Positions 34,629-44,060 of a DNA stretch of 64,000 bases are shown one piece after another. The notes under the pieces are model-generated. The model was not told the origin of the DNA, searched no databases, and saw only the letters and a list, made by a program, of their open reading frames with translations. Numbering within the stretch: position 1 is the stretch's first letter; each line of letters begins with the position of its first letter. The stretch lies in assembly GCA_964643575.1 (NCBI GenBank), contig CAZXTD010000001.1:1-64000 (forward strand), read 5' to 3'. A program made the translations under genes and the position numbers. The stretch is from Glaciecola sp964643575. Its GTDB lineage: Bacteria > Pseudomonadota > Gammaproteobacteria > Enterobacterales > Alteromonadaceae.

Positions 34629-36680
34629 TTGACTCAGTTTCCTTTATCACGCTTGACCATCCTTCTACTTTCACCATTAACTGCGCTACTGCCTATTCAC
34701 TCGGTAGATGCAGCCCAAGGAGCCGCTTCACCTTTTAGAAATGATGACACTGAGATTCATCAAGAGCAAAGTCAAAACAAGCACGAACACGAGCATGCTC
34801 ACAAAGACCATATTGAAGAAATCATTGTTCAGGCTACTCGCTCTGGCCGCATCGCTGATGAACAGCCTATTCGAGTTGAACTTATCAATCGCGAAGAAAT
34901 ACAAGAAAAAGCGGCAATGCGGCCAGGTAATATCTCGATGCTTGTGGCCGAAACTGGCGGCGTTCGAGTGCAAACCACATCCCCTGCTTTGGGTAGCGCT
35001 AATATTAGATTGCAGGGCATGTACGGCAGATACACACAATTACTAGCCGACGGTTTACCCCTTTATGGCAATCAGGCTGCATCAATTGGTTTGTTGCAAA
35101 TACCTCCCACCGACTTAGGCAGAGTCGAAATTATTAAAGGGTCGGCCTCCTCATTATACGGGGGTTCAGCCTTAGGCGGTGTCATTAACTTAGTATCCAG
35201 AACCCCGTCCGACACATTTGATGGTGAAGCCTTAGTCAATTTTACTACCCGCGACGGTCAAGATTTCACCACCTATCTAGAATCTCCTATAACCGACTCA
35301 TTAAAAGGCTCTGTTACTGCAGGCGTCCATCATCAAAAAGCCGAAGATATCAATAATGATGGCTGGATAGACCTAGCCGGGTACGAAAGATACACCGTGC
35401 GCCCTCGCCTGTTTTGGCAAGGGGATAACGGAGAGAACCTATATTTTACCGCGGGCCACATGACAGAAAATCGCAATGGCGGTAATACAGATAGCGGTGT
35501 GGTTGCCGATGGCACCTCATTCACACAATCACAAGACTCACAGCGCAGCGATGCAGGCTTGGTTATTTCAATGCCAGCATTTGCAGAATATACCTTTTCT
35601 ACCCGAATGTCGGCCATGTTGCAGAGCCACAATCACATGTTTGGCAGCATCGCACAAAACGATGAACATGAAAGCTATCTTATTGAAAGTAGCCTATCTG
35701 GCTATAGCGAAAAAAGCGACTGGGTTCTGGGCTTGGCTTTTCAGGCAGATAGCTATGATTCCACCACATTTCCAGTATTTAATTATGCGTATGAAGTACC
35801 CGGTATATTTGCGCAATTCGATTATGAACTCACGCATGAAATAACGACCACATATAGTGTGCGTGTTGATGAACATAATGAGTTTGGTACCCAAATAAGC
35901 CCGAGAGTATCGCTGCTTTATCGCCCAGGTGATTTAACGGTGAGAGGGTCGTACGGACAAGGCTATTATGCGCCTACGCCGTTTATAGAAGAAATAGAAG
36001 CCTCAGGCCTTGCTCGGCTTGCCCCCATTGAAGACTTGCAAGAAGAACAAGCCGAAACCGCTTCGTTAGACTTTACCTATACATTTGAGAATGTCGAAAC
36101 GAGCTTAACCTTGTTTGGTTCAAACATCGAAAATACGACAGAATTAGAGGCATTTTCGTCAAACGATAATGATATTTTTGATAGAGTCAGGCTAATTAAC
36201 GCTGAAGCTGAACATCAAATTCGCGGCTCTGAAATCTTACTTCGTTATTATTGGAAAGATATTAAACTAACTGCAAGCTATCTTTATTTGGATGCCATAG
36301 AAGAAGCGAGTGACAGCGCCGCTAGCAAAGAAATTGCACTTACGCCTAAACACTCAGCAGGTTTTGTGGCAATGTGGGAAAAGCACGGCAGCTTTAGAGC
36401 CGGTTTTGAAGCTTATTACACCGGCACGCAAAAGCTCGACAATAACCCGTTTATTGATGAATCGTCACCCTACTGGCACTTAGGCTTAATGGGCGAAATC
36501 ACCATTGGTCGGGTGAGTTGGTTTATTAACCTTGAAAATTTGCTCGACGTAAAACAAGGTGATGAACACCCAATGCTATTGCCAAGCAGAGCCGCTAGCG
36601 GCCAATGGTCAACCGACATTTGGTCTCGAAACGACGGTTTTATTGCTAATGCGGGTGTAAGAATAAAGCTTAGCGAGTAA
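34629..36680 (+). CDS. TonB-dependent receptor with His-rich N-terminus
   Basis: 683-residue receptor, shorter than the carbohydrate receptors and of the siderophore/metal class. The frame starts with TTG (no ATG is available) and encodes a signal peptide (LTILLLSPLTALLPIHSVDAA). The mature N-terminus has HEHEHAHKDH, a metal-binding-type string, directly before the TonB box IEEIIVQATRSG. The plug has RLQGMYGRYTQLLADGLPLYG and GSASSLYGGSALGGVINLVS, and the barrel ends NAGVRIKLSE. The next gene, 70 bp on, is a CDF transporter, so the ligand may be a divalent-metal complex. The sigma-54 activator lies 108 bp upstream on the same strand. Substrate not identifiable from sequence. Confidence 0.9.
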   Translation: MTQFPLSRLTILLLSPLTALLPIHSVDAAQGAASPFRNDDTEIHQEQSQNKHEHEHAHKDHIEEIIVQATRSGRIADEQPIRVELINREEIQEKAAMRPGNISMLVAETGGVRVQTTSPALGSANIRLQGMYGRYTQLLADGLPLYGNQAASIGLLQIPPTDLGRVEIIKGSASSLYGGSALGGVINLVSRTPSDTFDGEALVNFTTRDGQDFTTYLESPITDSLKGSVTAGVHHQKAEDINNDGWIDLAGYERYTVRPRLFWQGDNGENLYFTAGHMTENRNGGNTDSGVVADGTSFTQSQDSQRSDAGLVISMPAFAEYTFSTRMSAMLQSHNHMFGSIAQNDEHESYLIESSLSGYSEKSDWVLGLAFQADSYDSTTFPVFNYAYEVPGIFAQFDYELTHEITTTYSVRVDEHNEFGTQISPRVSLLYRPGDLTVRGSYGQGYYAPTPFIEEIEASGLARLAPIEDLQEEQAETASLDFTYTFENVETSLTLFGSNIENTTELEAFSSNDNDIFDRVRLINAEAEHQIRGSEILLRYYWKDIKLTASYLYLDAIEEASDSAASKEIALTPKHSAGFVAMWEKHGSFRAGFEAYYTGTQKLDNNPFIDESSPYWHLGLMGEITIGRVSWFINLENLLDVKQGDEHPMLLPSRAASGQWSTDIWSRNDGFIANAGVRIKLSE

Positions 36681-36750
36681 TTGTAGTGGTTTATATCCGC
36701 TGCGGGCAATGAGAGACTGCCAACACGGGCTACCCATTAGGAGCATCGCA

Positions 36751-37602
36751 ATGAATGTGCGCAAAGTATTAGTCGTAGAAGGCTTGGTAAACATAGTCGT
36801 GTGTTTATGTAAGTTGGTGATTGGTATAAGTACGCAGTCAACGGTTATACTTGCAGACGCGATGCATTCGGCCACCGATGTTATCAATAATATTATTGCT
36901 TGGTTTGCGATTAATATTGCCGAAAAACCCGCCGATAGTGACCATCGCTATGGCCATCAAAAATACGAACAGTTGGCCGTATTTTTATTGGCGGGATTTA
37001 TCACTATTGTTGCTTTTGAAATATTGATACACGCTTTTCAGCGATTTGGGCAACCCGTTGAACCAAGCACTTGGGGACTAGTAGTGTTGATCGCTGCCCT
37101 TTGCATCAACATTGCGCTTGCTATGTGGGAGCGCCACTGGGCAAAACAATTAAACTCAGATATTTTAAATGCAGACGCCAGCCATACCTTCAGTGATATT
37201 TTAACAAGCGTTACGGTAATCGTTAGTTGGCAACTTGCGGCACAAGGTTGGTATTGGATAGATGCCGCTTTTGCAATTATCATGTCTTTGGTCTTATTTT
37301 ACCTCGCGTATAGTTTATTCCAAAAAGCCATTCCTATTTTAGTCGACCAAACGGCTGTAGATGCCACAAGCGTCTCGCAAGAAATTGAAGGCATAGAGGG
37401 CGTTATAAAAGTGACAAGAGTGCGCACCCGAGACCAAGGTGATAATAACTATGCGGATATCATAGTCACGGTGAATGCTGATTACTCGCTTTTACAATCG
37501 CACGAAATAGCCAACGAAATAGAAGCCTTAGTGGCGAGTAAATACAATATTCAAGATGCTGTTGTGCATATAGAGCCTCACAACAACGAACTAGAAACGT
37601 AA
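36751..37602 (+). CDS. Cation diffusion facilitator (CDF) transporter
   Basis: 283 residues from the ATG at 36751, which has TAGGAG 8 nt upstream. An earlier in-frame ATG at 36709 lacks such a site. Six membrane helices, with the metal sites expected for the family: DAMHSATDVINN (Asp/His and Asp of helix II), HRYGHQKYEQ in the loop, and DASHTFSDILTS (helix V). A C-terminal ferredoxin-like domain (VIKVTRVRTRDQGDNNYADI, AVVHIEPHN) regulates transport. It exports Zn, Fe, Co or Cd in exchange for protons. The pairing with the His-rich receptor suggests metal balancing. FieF-like identity is possible but not proven. Confidence 0.92.
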   Translation: MNVRKVLVVEGLVNIVVCLCKLVIGISTQSTVILADAMHSATDVINNIIAWFAINIAEKPADSDHRYGHQKYEQLAVFLLAGFITIVAFEILIHAFQRFGQPVEPSTWGLVVLIAALCINIALAMWERHWAKQLNSDILNADASHTFSDILTSVTVIVSWQLAAQGWYWIDAAFAIIMSLVLFYLAYSLFQKAIPILVDQTAVDATSVSQEIEGIEGVIKVTRVRTRDQGDNNYADIIVTVNADYSLLQSHEIANEIEALVASKYNIQDAVVHIEPHNNELET

Positions 37603-37696
37603 TAGCTGTTTGCCGACAATCACTCACTCAGCTCAGTTACACTTTTAAAGTAGCTTGATTTTTACGCACAAACAAAATGAAGAAGCTATAAAGCAA

Positions 37697-37714
37697 AAAT
37701 GTTAATTAACATTT
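37697..37714. promoter_or_regulatory. 18-bp perfect palindrome upstream of lacI-type gene
   Basis: AAATGTTAATTAACATTT is perfectly self-complementary and lies 64 bp before the LacI-family start. It shares the half-sites TGTTA/TAACA with the xylan-operon palindrome but with a 2-bp instead of 4-bp centre. It may be a self-regulation site. Confidence 0.45.
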
Positions 37715-37777
37715 TGGTAATTACCATGCTAACCTTTAGGCTGGTTCTTATGTTTTTACGTGGTGCAGGTAAACCTA

Positions 37778-38812
37778 ATGGCAAAAGTGAAACTAAAAGA
37801 CATCGCCGACAAGGCCGGTGTGTCGATGATGACCGTTTCGCGAGTCATGAACAAAGACCCTCGTGTTAGTACTAAGACCAGAGAACGCATTAGTAAGATT
37901 GTTGAAGAATTGCAATATAAACCCAATACTGCTGCCCGGCATTTGGCTAGCTCACGTTCTTATTGTATCGGTATTGCATGTGAGTTTTCTAATGCGTCTT
38001 ACGTCAACAAATTCCTTGCGGGTAGTTTGCGCAAATGCCGCACTATTGGTTACCATGTTGTACTTGACGAACTGGGGGAACTGAACACAAAACCCGAATT
38101 ACGACCTCAAGACTTGTTGGACGTTGCAAATATTGACGGTATCGTTTTGTTACCTCCAATTAGTGACAATACAGACGTTATTGAATATTTAAAGCAAGAA
38201 AACGTCAATTTTGTAAGAATTGCACCTAATATCGACTTACTCGCCAGCAAATATATTTGCATGGACGATTATCAAGCCGCTTTTGACATAACCAGTGAAT
38301 TAATAAATCTTGGTCGTAAACGCATTGCGCACATCATTGGTAGCAATAGTCAAGGCGTTAGTAGACTGCGTTATCAAGGGTATTTAGACGCTTTGCGCTC
38401 CCACCAAATTGATTCTAAACCAGAATATATTATACAGGGTGATTTTAGTTATAAATCAGGATTTGAAGGTGCCAGTCAGTTACTTAGTTTACCTGAACCC
38501 CCTGACGCTATTTTTGCCGCAAACGACGAAATGGCGGCTGCGACTATTTCAGTTGCACACATGAAAAACATGCGCGTACCCGACACCTTAGCGATTGTTG
38601 GTTTTGATGACACAGAAATTGCGACTATTGTTTGGCCTCAACTCTCCACCGTTCGCCAACCGCTTGAAGAAATGGCCGATTTAGCGATTGAACTGCTGAT
38701 AAATTCACAGCGCCGCGCCGGTAAACAGCCTATTCAAGCACAAGACAAGAGCAACCGGTACGTACTTGATTATAAAATCAAAACGCGTGAATCTAGCAAA
38801 ATAAAAACTTAA
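37778..38812 (+). CDS. LacI-family regulator of the xylan locus
   Basis: 344 residues from ATG 37778 (AGGT 7 nt upstream), preferred to the GTG at 37760. N-terminal LacI helix-turn-helix and hinge: KVKLKDIADKAGVSMMTVSR, then NKDPRVSTKTRERI and PNTAARHLAS. The periplasmic-binding-protein-like effector domain includes IAHIIGSNSQGVSRLRYQGY, AIFAANDEMAAATI and LAIVGFDDTEIATIVWPQLS. It is followed 103 bp later by GH10, GPH symporter and GH43 genes, whose promoter region contains a perfect LacI-type palindrome. The effector is probably xylose or a xylo-oligosaccharide (inferred from neighbours). Confidence 0.94.
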   Translation: MAKVKLKDIADKAGVSMMTVSRVMNKDPRVSTKTRERISKIVEELQYKPNTAARHLASSRSYCIGIACEFSNASYVNKFLAGSLRKCRTIGYHVVLDELGELNTKPELRPQDLLDVANIDGIVLLPPISDNTDVIEYLKQENVNFVRIAPNIDLLASKYICMDDYQAAFDITSELINLGRKRIAHIIGSNSQGVSRLRYQGYLDALRSHQIDSKPEYIIQGDFSYKSGFEGASQLLSLPEPPDAIFAANDEMAAATISVAHMKNMRVPDTLAIVGFDDTEIATIVWPQLSTVRQPLEEMADLAIELLINSQRRAGKQPIQAQDKSNRYVLDYKIKTRESSKIKT

Positions 38813-38850
38813 CGACATCAAGCAATTGTTACATACATGTAAAATGTGCA

Positions 38851-38890
38851 TTGACAGCCATTTGATTTCACTCTAATGTTAGCGCTAACA
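38851..38890 (+). promoter_or_regulatory. Xylan-operon promoter with LacI-type operator
   Basis: A consensus -35 box TTGACA (38851-38856) is followed at 17 bp by TAATGT as a weak -10. The perfect 14-bp palindrome TGTTAGCGCTAACA (38877-38890) overlaps the -10 and start region, so bound repressor would block transcription. It lies 26 bp before the GH10 start. Confidence 0.75.
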
Positions 38891-38915
38891 ATAAGAAATA
38901 AAGGCGCAACCTCGC

Positions 38916-40139
38916 ATGAAAAACCTCATCTCCACAACAGCAGTATTAGGTTTGTCTTTGCTGCTTGGCGCTTGCGGCGGTCAACAGAATAAATCAAGCG
39001 CTACTAGCAATATTGCCGATACTCCATTGGTTCAAGAGTCGTTAGCACAAAGCTATAAAGATCTATTCCAGGTGGGTGCTGCCATCAATAGAAGGCAAGC
39101 AATTGGAGATGATATAGCCGGTCAAAAAGTGGTAAAGCAACACTACAACGTAATTACCGCTGAAAACGACATGAAATGGGAAAGCATACAAAGCCAAGAA
39201 GGCGTATTTACCTTTGAGGGCGCCGACGCACTGGTCGACTTCGCAGAAAAGACGAATAAAGACATTATTGGGCATGTACTTGTATGGCATTCGCAAACGC
39301 CCGATTGGGTGTTTGAGGATGCAAAAGGTAAGCCCGTTACTCGCGAAGTATTACTCAAGCGCATGAAAACACAAATCTTTGCTTTAGCAGGACGCTACAA
39401 AGGTAAAATAAAAGGCTGGGACGTAGTAAACGAAGCGTTTAACGAAGACGGCAGTTTTAGGGAGTCTAAATGGTTCACGATTATCGGCGAAGACTTTATC
39501 GACAAAGCGTTTGAGTTTGCGAACCAAGCTGACCCTAAGGCCCAGCTCTATTATAACGATTACACGCTGTATAAACCGGCAAAAATGAATGCGGCAATAG
39601 CACTTGCCAAACGTCTTCGCAGCAAAGGCTTACGCATCGATGGCATTGGCATACAAGGTCACTATACAGCCCCACCACCATTTGATGAATTAGAGGTCAG
39701 TATTCAATCAGCCATTGCCGCAGACCTGTCTGTCATGATTACAGAGCTCGATATTTCAGTATTAAAGTTTCCTCAAGGCGAAGGTATGGGTGCAGACATA
39801 TCGCTTAGTTTTGAACTACAAGAACAATATAATCCTTATGCTAATGGTATAGATAACGCTGCTCAAGCAAGGCTCTCTGCTGCATACATAGACCTATTTA
39901 GTTTGTTTGTTCGCTATCATGAGAACATAGACAGAGTCACATTATGGGGAGTAAGCGACGCAAACACATGGCGTAATAACTGGCCTATCAATGGAAGAAC
40001 CGATTATCCATTACCCTTTGACCGTGACTATCAGGCCAAACCTTTTGTGCAAGATATTATTGCACTTGCCGAACAACACAATACAAATACGCGGCTTAAC
40101 AGTGACAAAGGCAGCCTACTCGCTAAGGAAAGCAAATGA
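38916..40139 (+). CDS. GH10 endo-beta-1,4-xylanase, lipoprotein
   Basis: 407 residues. Lipobox LLLGAC (Cys20) anchors the enzyme outside the inner membrane. The TIM-barrel GH10 motifs are complete: NVITAENDMKWESIQ, GHVLVWHSQTPDWVF, WDVVNEAFNEDGS with acid/base Glu173, YYNDYTLYKPAK, GIGIQGHY and VMITELDIS with nucleophile Glu277, then VTLWGVSDANTWRNNWPI. It cleaves xylan or xylo-oligosaccharides internally. The last codons overlap the symporter gene by 4 bp (ATGA), so the two are translationally coupled. First gene of the xylan operon. Confidence 0.96.
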   Translation: MKNLISTTAVLGLSLLLGACGGQQNKSSATSNIADTPLVQESLAQSYKDLFQVGAAINRRQAIGDDIAGQKVVKQHYNVITAENDMKWESIQSQEGVFTFEGADALVDFAEKTNKDIIGHVLVWHSQTPDWVFEDAKGKPVTREVLLKRMKTQIFALAGRYKGKIKGWDVVNEAFNEDGSFRESKWFTIIGEDFIDKAFEFANQADPKAQLYYNDYTLYKPAKMNAAIALAKRLRSKGLRIDGIGIQGHYTAPPPFDELEVSIQSAIAADLSVMITELDISVLKFPQGEGMGADISLSFELQEQYNPYANGIDNAAQARLSAAYIDLFSLFVRYHENIDRVTLWGVSDANTWRNNWPINGRTDYPLPFDRDYQAKPFVQDIIALAEQHNTNTRLNSDKGSLLAKESK

Positions 40140-41485
40140 AAAACCTCAACCGCCTCGAAAAATTTTGCTATGGCTTAGGTGATGCCGCCAGCAATATTGT
40201 ATTTCAGGTGGTAATCACCTTTATGATGTATTTTTACACCGACGTATATGGACTGGCGGCATCGGCAGTAGGCACAATGTTATTACTTGTTATTGTGTTT
40301 GATGCCATAACCGACCCGATAATGGGTGGCATAGCTGACCGCACTAAAACAAAATGGGGAAGCTACCGCCCATACCTTTTATGGTTTGCACTACCCTATG
40401 GTGTGCTGGCAGTACTCGCGTTTACCACACCCGATTTTAGTCAAGACGGCAAGCTCATCTATGCTTATATCACTTACATACTTTTAATGACTGTTTATAC
40501 TGTCATTAATATTCCTTATTCCGCACTAGGCGGCGTAATGACTAGCGATCCAACAGAGCGTTCTTCATTGCAGGCATGGCGTTTTGCACTCGCTATGTCT
40601 GGGGGCGCGATTGTTACGCTTTCACTGCTAGAAATGGTTGAGATATTTGGGCAGGGCGATGAAAAAGCCGGTTTTAGCTACGCAATGATGGTGTTATCGG
40701 CCTTTGCCGTACTTTGTTTTATCGCTTGTTTTATGCTGACGAAAGAGCGATTTGAAGCACCTCATTCACAAGCTAACTCGAAGTTATCGGGCACGTTAAA
40801 AGACTTCCTAAACATGATCAAAAATGACCAATGGCGCATAATCGGCATTGTCACATTGCTTTTGCTGATTAGCGTTGTCATGCGCGGCTCAACAACTGCT
40901 TATTATGCAGAGTACTATCTACAAAAAAACAGCTTATTTGGCATATTTTCATTTAGCACAGCCGAATTAATCACACTTTTCACAAGCGCTAACATGTTTG
41001 CCGGTATAGCGGGTGCTTTGAGCGCAAACTTTCTTGTTGCTCGCATATGTAAAGTGAGTTTAATGAGTATGTGTGCAATCTTTATTGTGTTAACAAACGG
41101 CGCGCTATTTTTTGTGCCCCGAGAGGCCACAGAAGCTGCCCTAATTTTTACGGTTCTTGCAAACTTTGTGCACATGATAATGACCCCGCTGTTATTTTCA
41201 GCGGTGCCAGACACGGTCGATTATGGCGTAAAAAAACTTGGCAATAACGCCATGGCAATGGCGTTCTCTGGCCAATTACTCATGCTCAAACTCGGTATTG
41301 CCATTGGCGGCGCGCTCACCGGTTGGGTGCTTGCATCATCGGGTTATGAAGCTAACACCGCCCAAATAGAAAGTACGCTTAATGGCATCTTAGTACTTTA
41401 TTCTCTTAGCTCTGTAGCGGCAGGCATTGTGATTTATTTTCTGTTGCGCAAATACAAACTCACACGCGATTTTAAGGAAGCATAA
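40136..41485 (+). CDS. GPH/MFS sugar:cation symporter (xylo-oligosaccharide)
   Basis: 449-residue transporter of the glycoside-pentoside-hexuronide family with about 12 helices. Family signatures: LEKFCYGLGDAASNIVFQV at the N-terminus, FDAITDPIMGGIADRTKTKWGSYRPY (helix II-III loop), NIPYSALGGVMTSDPTERSSLQ and VPDTVDYGVKKLGNNAMA. It is the inner-membrane uptake step between the exported GH10 enzyme and the cytoplasmic GH43. It starts in the GH10 stop (ATGA overlap) and ends 2 bp before the GH43 start. Xylobiose or xylotriose is the likely substrate, inferred from the operon. Confidence 0.93.
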   Translation: MKNLNRLEKFCYGLGDAASNIVFQVVITFMMYFYTDVYGLAASAVGTMLLLVIVFDAITDPIMGGIADRTKTKWGSYRPYLLWFALPYGVLAVLAFTTPDFSQDGKLIYAYITYILLMTVYTVINIPYSALGGVMTSDPTERSSLQAWRFALAMSGGAIVTLSLLEMVEIFGQGDEKAGFSYAMMVLSAFAVLCFIACFMLTKERFEAPHSQANSKLSGTLKDFLNMIKNDQWRIIGIVTLLLLISVVMRGSTTAYYAEYYLQKNSLFGIFSFSTAELITLFTSANMFAGIAGALSANFLVARICKVSLMSMCAIFIVLTNGALFFVPREATEAALIFTVLANFVHMIMTPLLFSAVPDTVDYGVKKLGNNAMAMAFSGQLLMLKLGIAIGGALTGWVLASSGYEANTAQIESTLNGILVLYSLSSVAAGIVIYFLLRKYKLTRDFKEA

Positions 41486-41487
41486 AC

Positions 41488-43164
41488 GTGAGCGACTCAA
41501 ACAATCTTATCAAAAATCCTATTTTACCTGGTTTTAATCCCGACCCAAGTATTGTTGCTGTAGGCGACGATTTTTACATCGCTACGTCTACCTTTGAGTG
41601 GTATCCGGGTGTGCAAATACATCATTCAAAAGACTTGAAAAATTGGCGCTTAATATCGCGACCACTCAACCGAGAGTCTCTTTTAGACATGCGCGGCAAC
41701 CCTGATTCATGCGGCATATGGGCACCTTGCCTAAGTTACAACAAGGGCAAATTTCATCTTATTTATACAGACGTAAAACGTTTCAACGGCAACTTTAAAG
41801 ACAGTCATAATTACTTAACAACTTGCGAAACCATCGACGGCCATTGGAGCGACCCTATTTATATGAACTCCAGCGGCTTTGATCCTTCGCTCTTTTTTGA
41901 CGACGACGGCAAGCAATGGTTTGTTAATATGGTATGGGATAATCGTCACAATAAAAACCGTTTTGGTGGTATCTTGTTGCAAGAATACTGCCCCAAACAA
42001 AAACGTTTAATAGGTGAAATTAAAAACATATTTAAAGGCTCGGCACTTGGCTTAACCGAAGCACCACACTTATTTAAACGCAATGGCTATTACTATTTAC
42101 TTACCGCCGAAGGAGGCACGTTTTACAGTCATGCAATGACAATGGCGCGCTCAAAAAACATAAATGGTCCATATGAGCTAGATCCATACGGCTACTTGCT
42201 TACGTCTAAAGACAACTTAGATTTGCCTTTACAACGAAACGGCCACGGTGACTTGGTCGACCTACCCAATGGCGAAAGTTACTTAGTGCATTTATGCGGC
42301 AGACCATTAAAAGGTGAAAGACGCTGTCCACTTGGCAGAGAAACCGGCTTACAAAAAACCTATTGGACAGATGATGGCTGGTTAAGACTGGAGAGTGCAA
42401 AGTTTCATAGCAGCAGTGGTTTGCCCGAGTCTTACGTACAAGCGCCTGACCTACCAGAACATGCTTGGCCCGCAGAAGCATCTCGTTATGATTTTAACGA
42501 AAACACTTTACCTTCATGTTTTCAGTGGTTGCGTACGCCCTACCCTGAGACTTTTATGAGCCTCACTGCGCGCAAGGGTCACTTGCGCTTAACCGGGCGC
42601 CAGTCGATAGGCTCTTTGTTTGAGCATGCTTACATTGCCAGACGCCAAGAATCTTTTGTTTACAACGCCACTACCGCAATGGATTTTTCTCCGACTAATT
42701 TTCAGCAAACCGCGGGCTTGTGCTGCTATTACAATAGCTTTAAATTCCACTATTTATATGTCTCAATTGATGATGATGGCAAGCGGTTTGTCGATGTAAT
42801 GAGCTGCTGCGGTGACCTTAGCCTAGACCTTACCTATGGATTGCGCGAAGGAAGCGTAGGTGACAGCGCTAAAAACTCACGTTTTGTGATACCGAGCAAA
42901 GGTATCGTTTATCTGCGCGCAATGGTTGACCATCATACACTTCGTTTCGCTTACTCTATCGACAACCTAAAATGGCATGTGCTACCTATTAACTTAGATT
43001 ACTCGTTAATTTCAGATGAAGCTGGCGGTGGACATGGCTCACATTTCACGGGAGCTTTTGTCGGAATGGCCTGTCAGGATGTATCAGGTCAAGCATGTAT
43101 TGCTGACTTTGATTATTTTGAATACGTGGAGCTTGACTATGAACAATACTCTTTAGATGTTTAA
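41488..43164 (+). CDS. GH43 (subfamily 11-like) beta-xylosidase
   Basis: 558 residues without signal peptide, so cytoplasmic. N-terminal five-bladed propeller begins NPILPGFNPDPSIVAVGDDF (Asp19 as general base), with SGFDPSLFFDDDGKQW (second Asp) and LTEAPHLFKRNGYYYL (Glu191 as acid). A C-terminal beta-sandwich (about residues 330-555) matches the two-domain GH43_11 xylosidases. It splits imported xylo-oligosaccharides to xylose. Third gene of the operon, separated from the symporter by 2 bp and followed by a strong terminator. Some homologues also act on arabinofuranosides. Confidence 0.94.
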   Translation: MSDSNNLIKNPILPGFNPDPSIVAVGDDFYIATSTFEWYPGVQIHHSKDLKNWRLISRPLNRESLLDMRGNPDSCGIWAPCLSYNKGKFHLIYTDVKRFNGNFKDSHNYLTTCETIDGHWSDPIYMNSSGFDPSLFFDDDGKQWFVNMVWDNRHNKNRFGGILLQEYCPKQKRLIGEIKNIFKGSALGLTEAPHLFKRNGYYYLLTAEGGTFYSHAMTMARSKNINGPYELDPYGYLLTSKDNLDLPLQRNGHGDLVDLPNGESYLVHLCGRPLKGERRCPLGRETGLQKTYWTDDGWLRLESAKFHSSSGLPESYVQAPDLPEHAWPAEASRYDFNENTLPSCFQWLRTPYPETFMSLTARKGHLRLTGRQSIGSLFEHAYIARRQESFVYNATTAMDFSPTNFQQTAGLCCYYNSFKFHYLYVSIDDDGKRFVDVMSCCGDLSLDLTYGLREGSVGDSAKNSRFVIPSKGIVYLRAMVDHHTLRFAYSIDNLKWHVLPINLDYSLISDEAGGGHGSHFTGAFVGMACQDVSGQACIADFDYFEYVELDYEQYSLDV

Positions 43165-43182
43165 ACCTTCATCACAAAATCT

Positions 43183-43209
43183 AAGCGAGGTTTGTAGCCT
43201 CGCTTTTTT
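43183..43209 (+). terminator. Rho-independent terminator of the xylan operon
   Basis: AAGCGAGG (43183-43190) and CCTCGCTT (43198-43205) pair around a 7-nt loop, followed by a T-run to 43209. It starts 18 nt after the GH43 stop. Confidence 0.9.
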
Positions 43210-43385
43210 GTTTAAAAAACCGATTCTATTTAGTTAAACAATAGAACAATTGTTCTATTAATTTTAAATTCATCACTCACCAATTAATTGAAAATTATAA
43301 ATTTAACTTTTTAATTATGTTTTTTTATTTTCACATCATTTAGACAAACAAAACATTTCCTTTTAGCGCATCTATTGGTACTTTG

Positions 43386-43427
43386 TGTTAGCGCTAACAT
43401 GTTAACAAGCTGTTATTGCGTTAACGC
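43386..43427 (+). promoter_or_regulatory. Clustered LacI-type palindromes upstream of second xylan unit
   Basis: TGTTAGCGCTAACA (43386-43399) is identical to the operator before GH10. It is followed by TGTTAACA (43400-43407) and GCGTTAACGC (43418-43427), both perfect palindromes. The cluster ends 65 bp before the ATG of the next gene. The rest of the 328-bp gap 43165-43492 is the terminator and AT-rich DNA. Confidence 0.75.
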
Positions 43428-43492
43428 TCAAATCACACAATTACTAAGAATATACAACTAACAAAAACTCGTTTTAAAAACAGGGAAATACA

Positions 43493-44044
43493 ATGAACAA
43501 ATTACTTATTTCTATCTGTCTGCTAATAAGCAGCTACAGTTCATCAACCTACGCGCTATTGATCGCCGGTGACGCCAGTATTGATGAAAACAACCTACTC
43601 ACCATCAATTACAGCTTTACTGCAACAGACACAGTGGTTGAAAGCTTTGACTTATTTTTTGAATATGGCATTTATGACGACATTCAAATTTTGGACTCAA
43701 TAATTGCACCTTCGTGGACAACTGTAATCGCTAACCCTGACAACTTCTTTGGTTTTATAGAAGACGGGTTTATCAATTTCCTTTTTGATATACCTCTCGA
43801 AATTGGACAAACACTGCAAGGCCCAACAGTAACCATCGATTATTTAGGCACCGGCGCCCTAGCTGAAATCACTCAGTCCGCCGTCATTTTTGACCCGAAC
43901 GACTTCAGCGCGCCTGAAATATTTGTTGATACGGCCCCAATCACTGTCAGTCAAGTGAATACGCCCGTGACTTTCTCGATAGTCTTACTCGGCGCTTTCT
44001 TTTTATTTAGCAAACGCACTCGTTTATGCGCAAATAGTAACTAG
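43493..44044 (+). CDS. Secreted protein with PEP-CTERM-like C-terminus
   Basis: 183 residues, not assignable to a known enzyme. A signal peptide (LLISICLLISSYSSSTYA) is followed by an acidic beta-rich domain (about residues 20-150). The C-terminus VNTPVTFSIVLLGAFFLFSKRTR, with a Pro, a hydrophobic helix and a basic end, resembles the PEP-CTERM sorting signal, though VNTP replaces the usual VPEP. If so it would be processed by an exosortase-like enzyme, none of which is seen here. SD GGGAA precedes the ATG. It shares the LacI-controlled promoter with the GH8 gene 16 bp downstream. It may bind xylan at the cell surface, which is speculation. Confidence 0.75.
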   Translation: MNKLLISICLLISSYSSSTYALLIAGDASIDENNLLTINYSFTATDTVVESFDLFFEYGIYDDIQILDSIIAPSWTTVIANPDNFFGFIEDGFINFLFDIPLEIGQTLQGPTVTIDYLGTGALAEITQSAVIFDPNDFSAPEIFVDTAPITVSQVNTPVTFSIVLLGAFFLFSKRTRLCANSN

Positions 44045-44060
44045 CCGCGGAGGAATAAAA

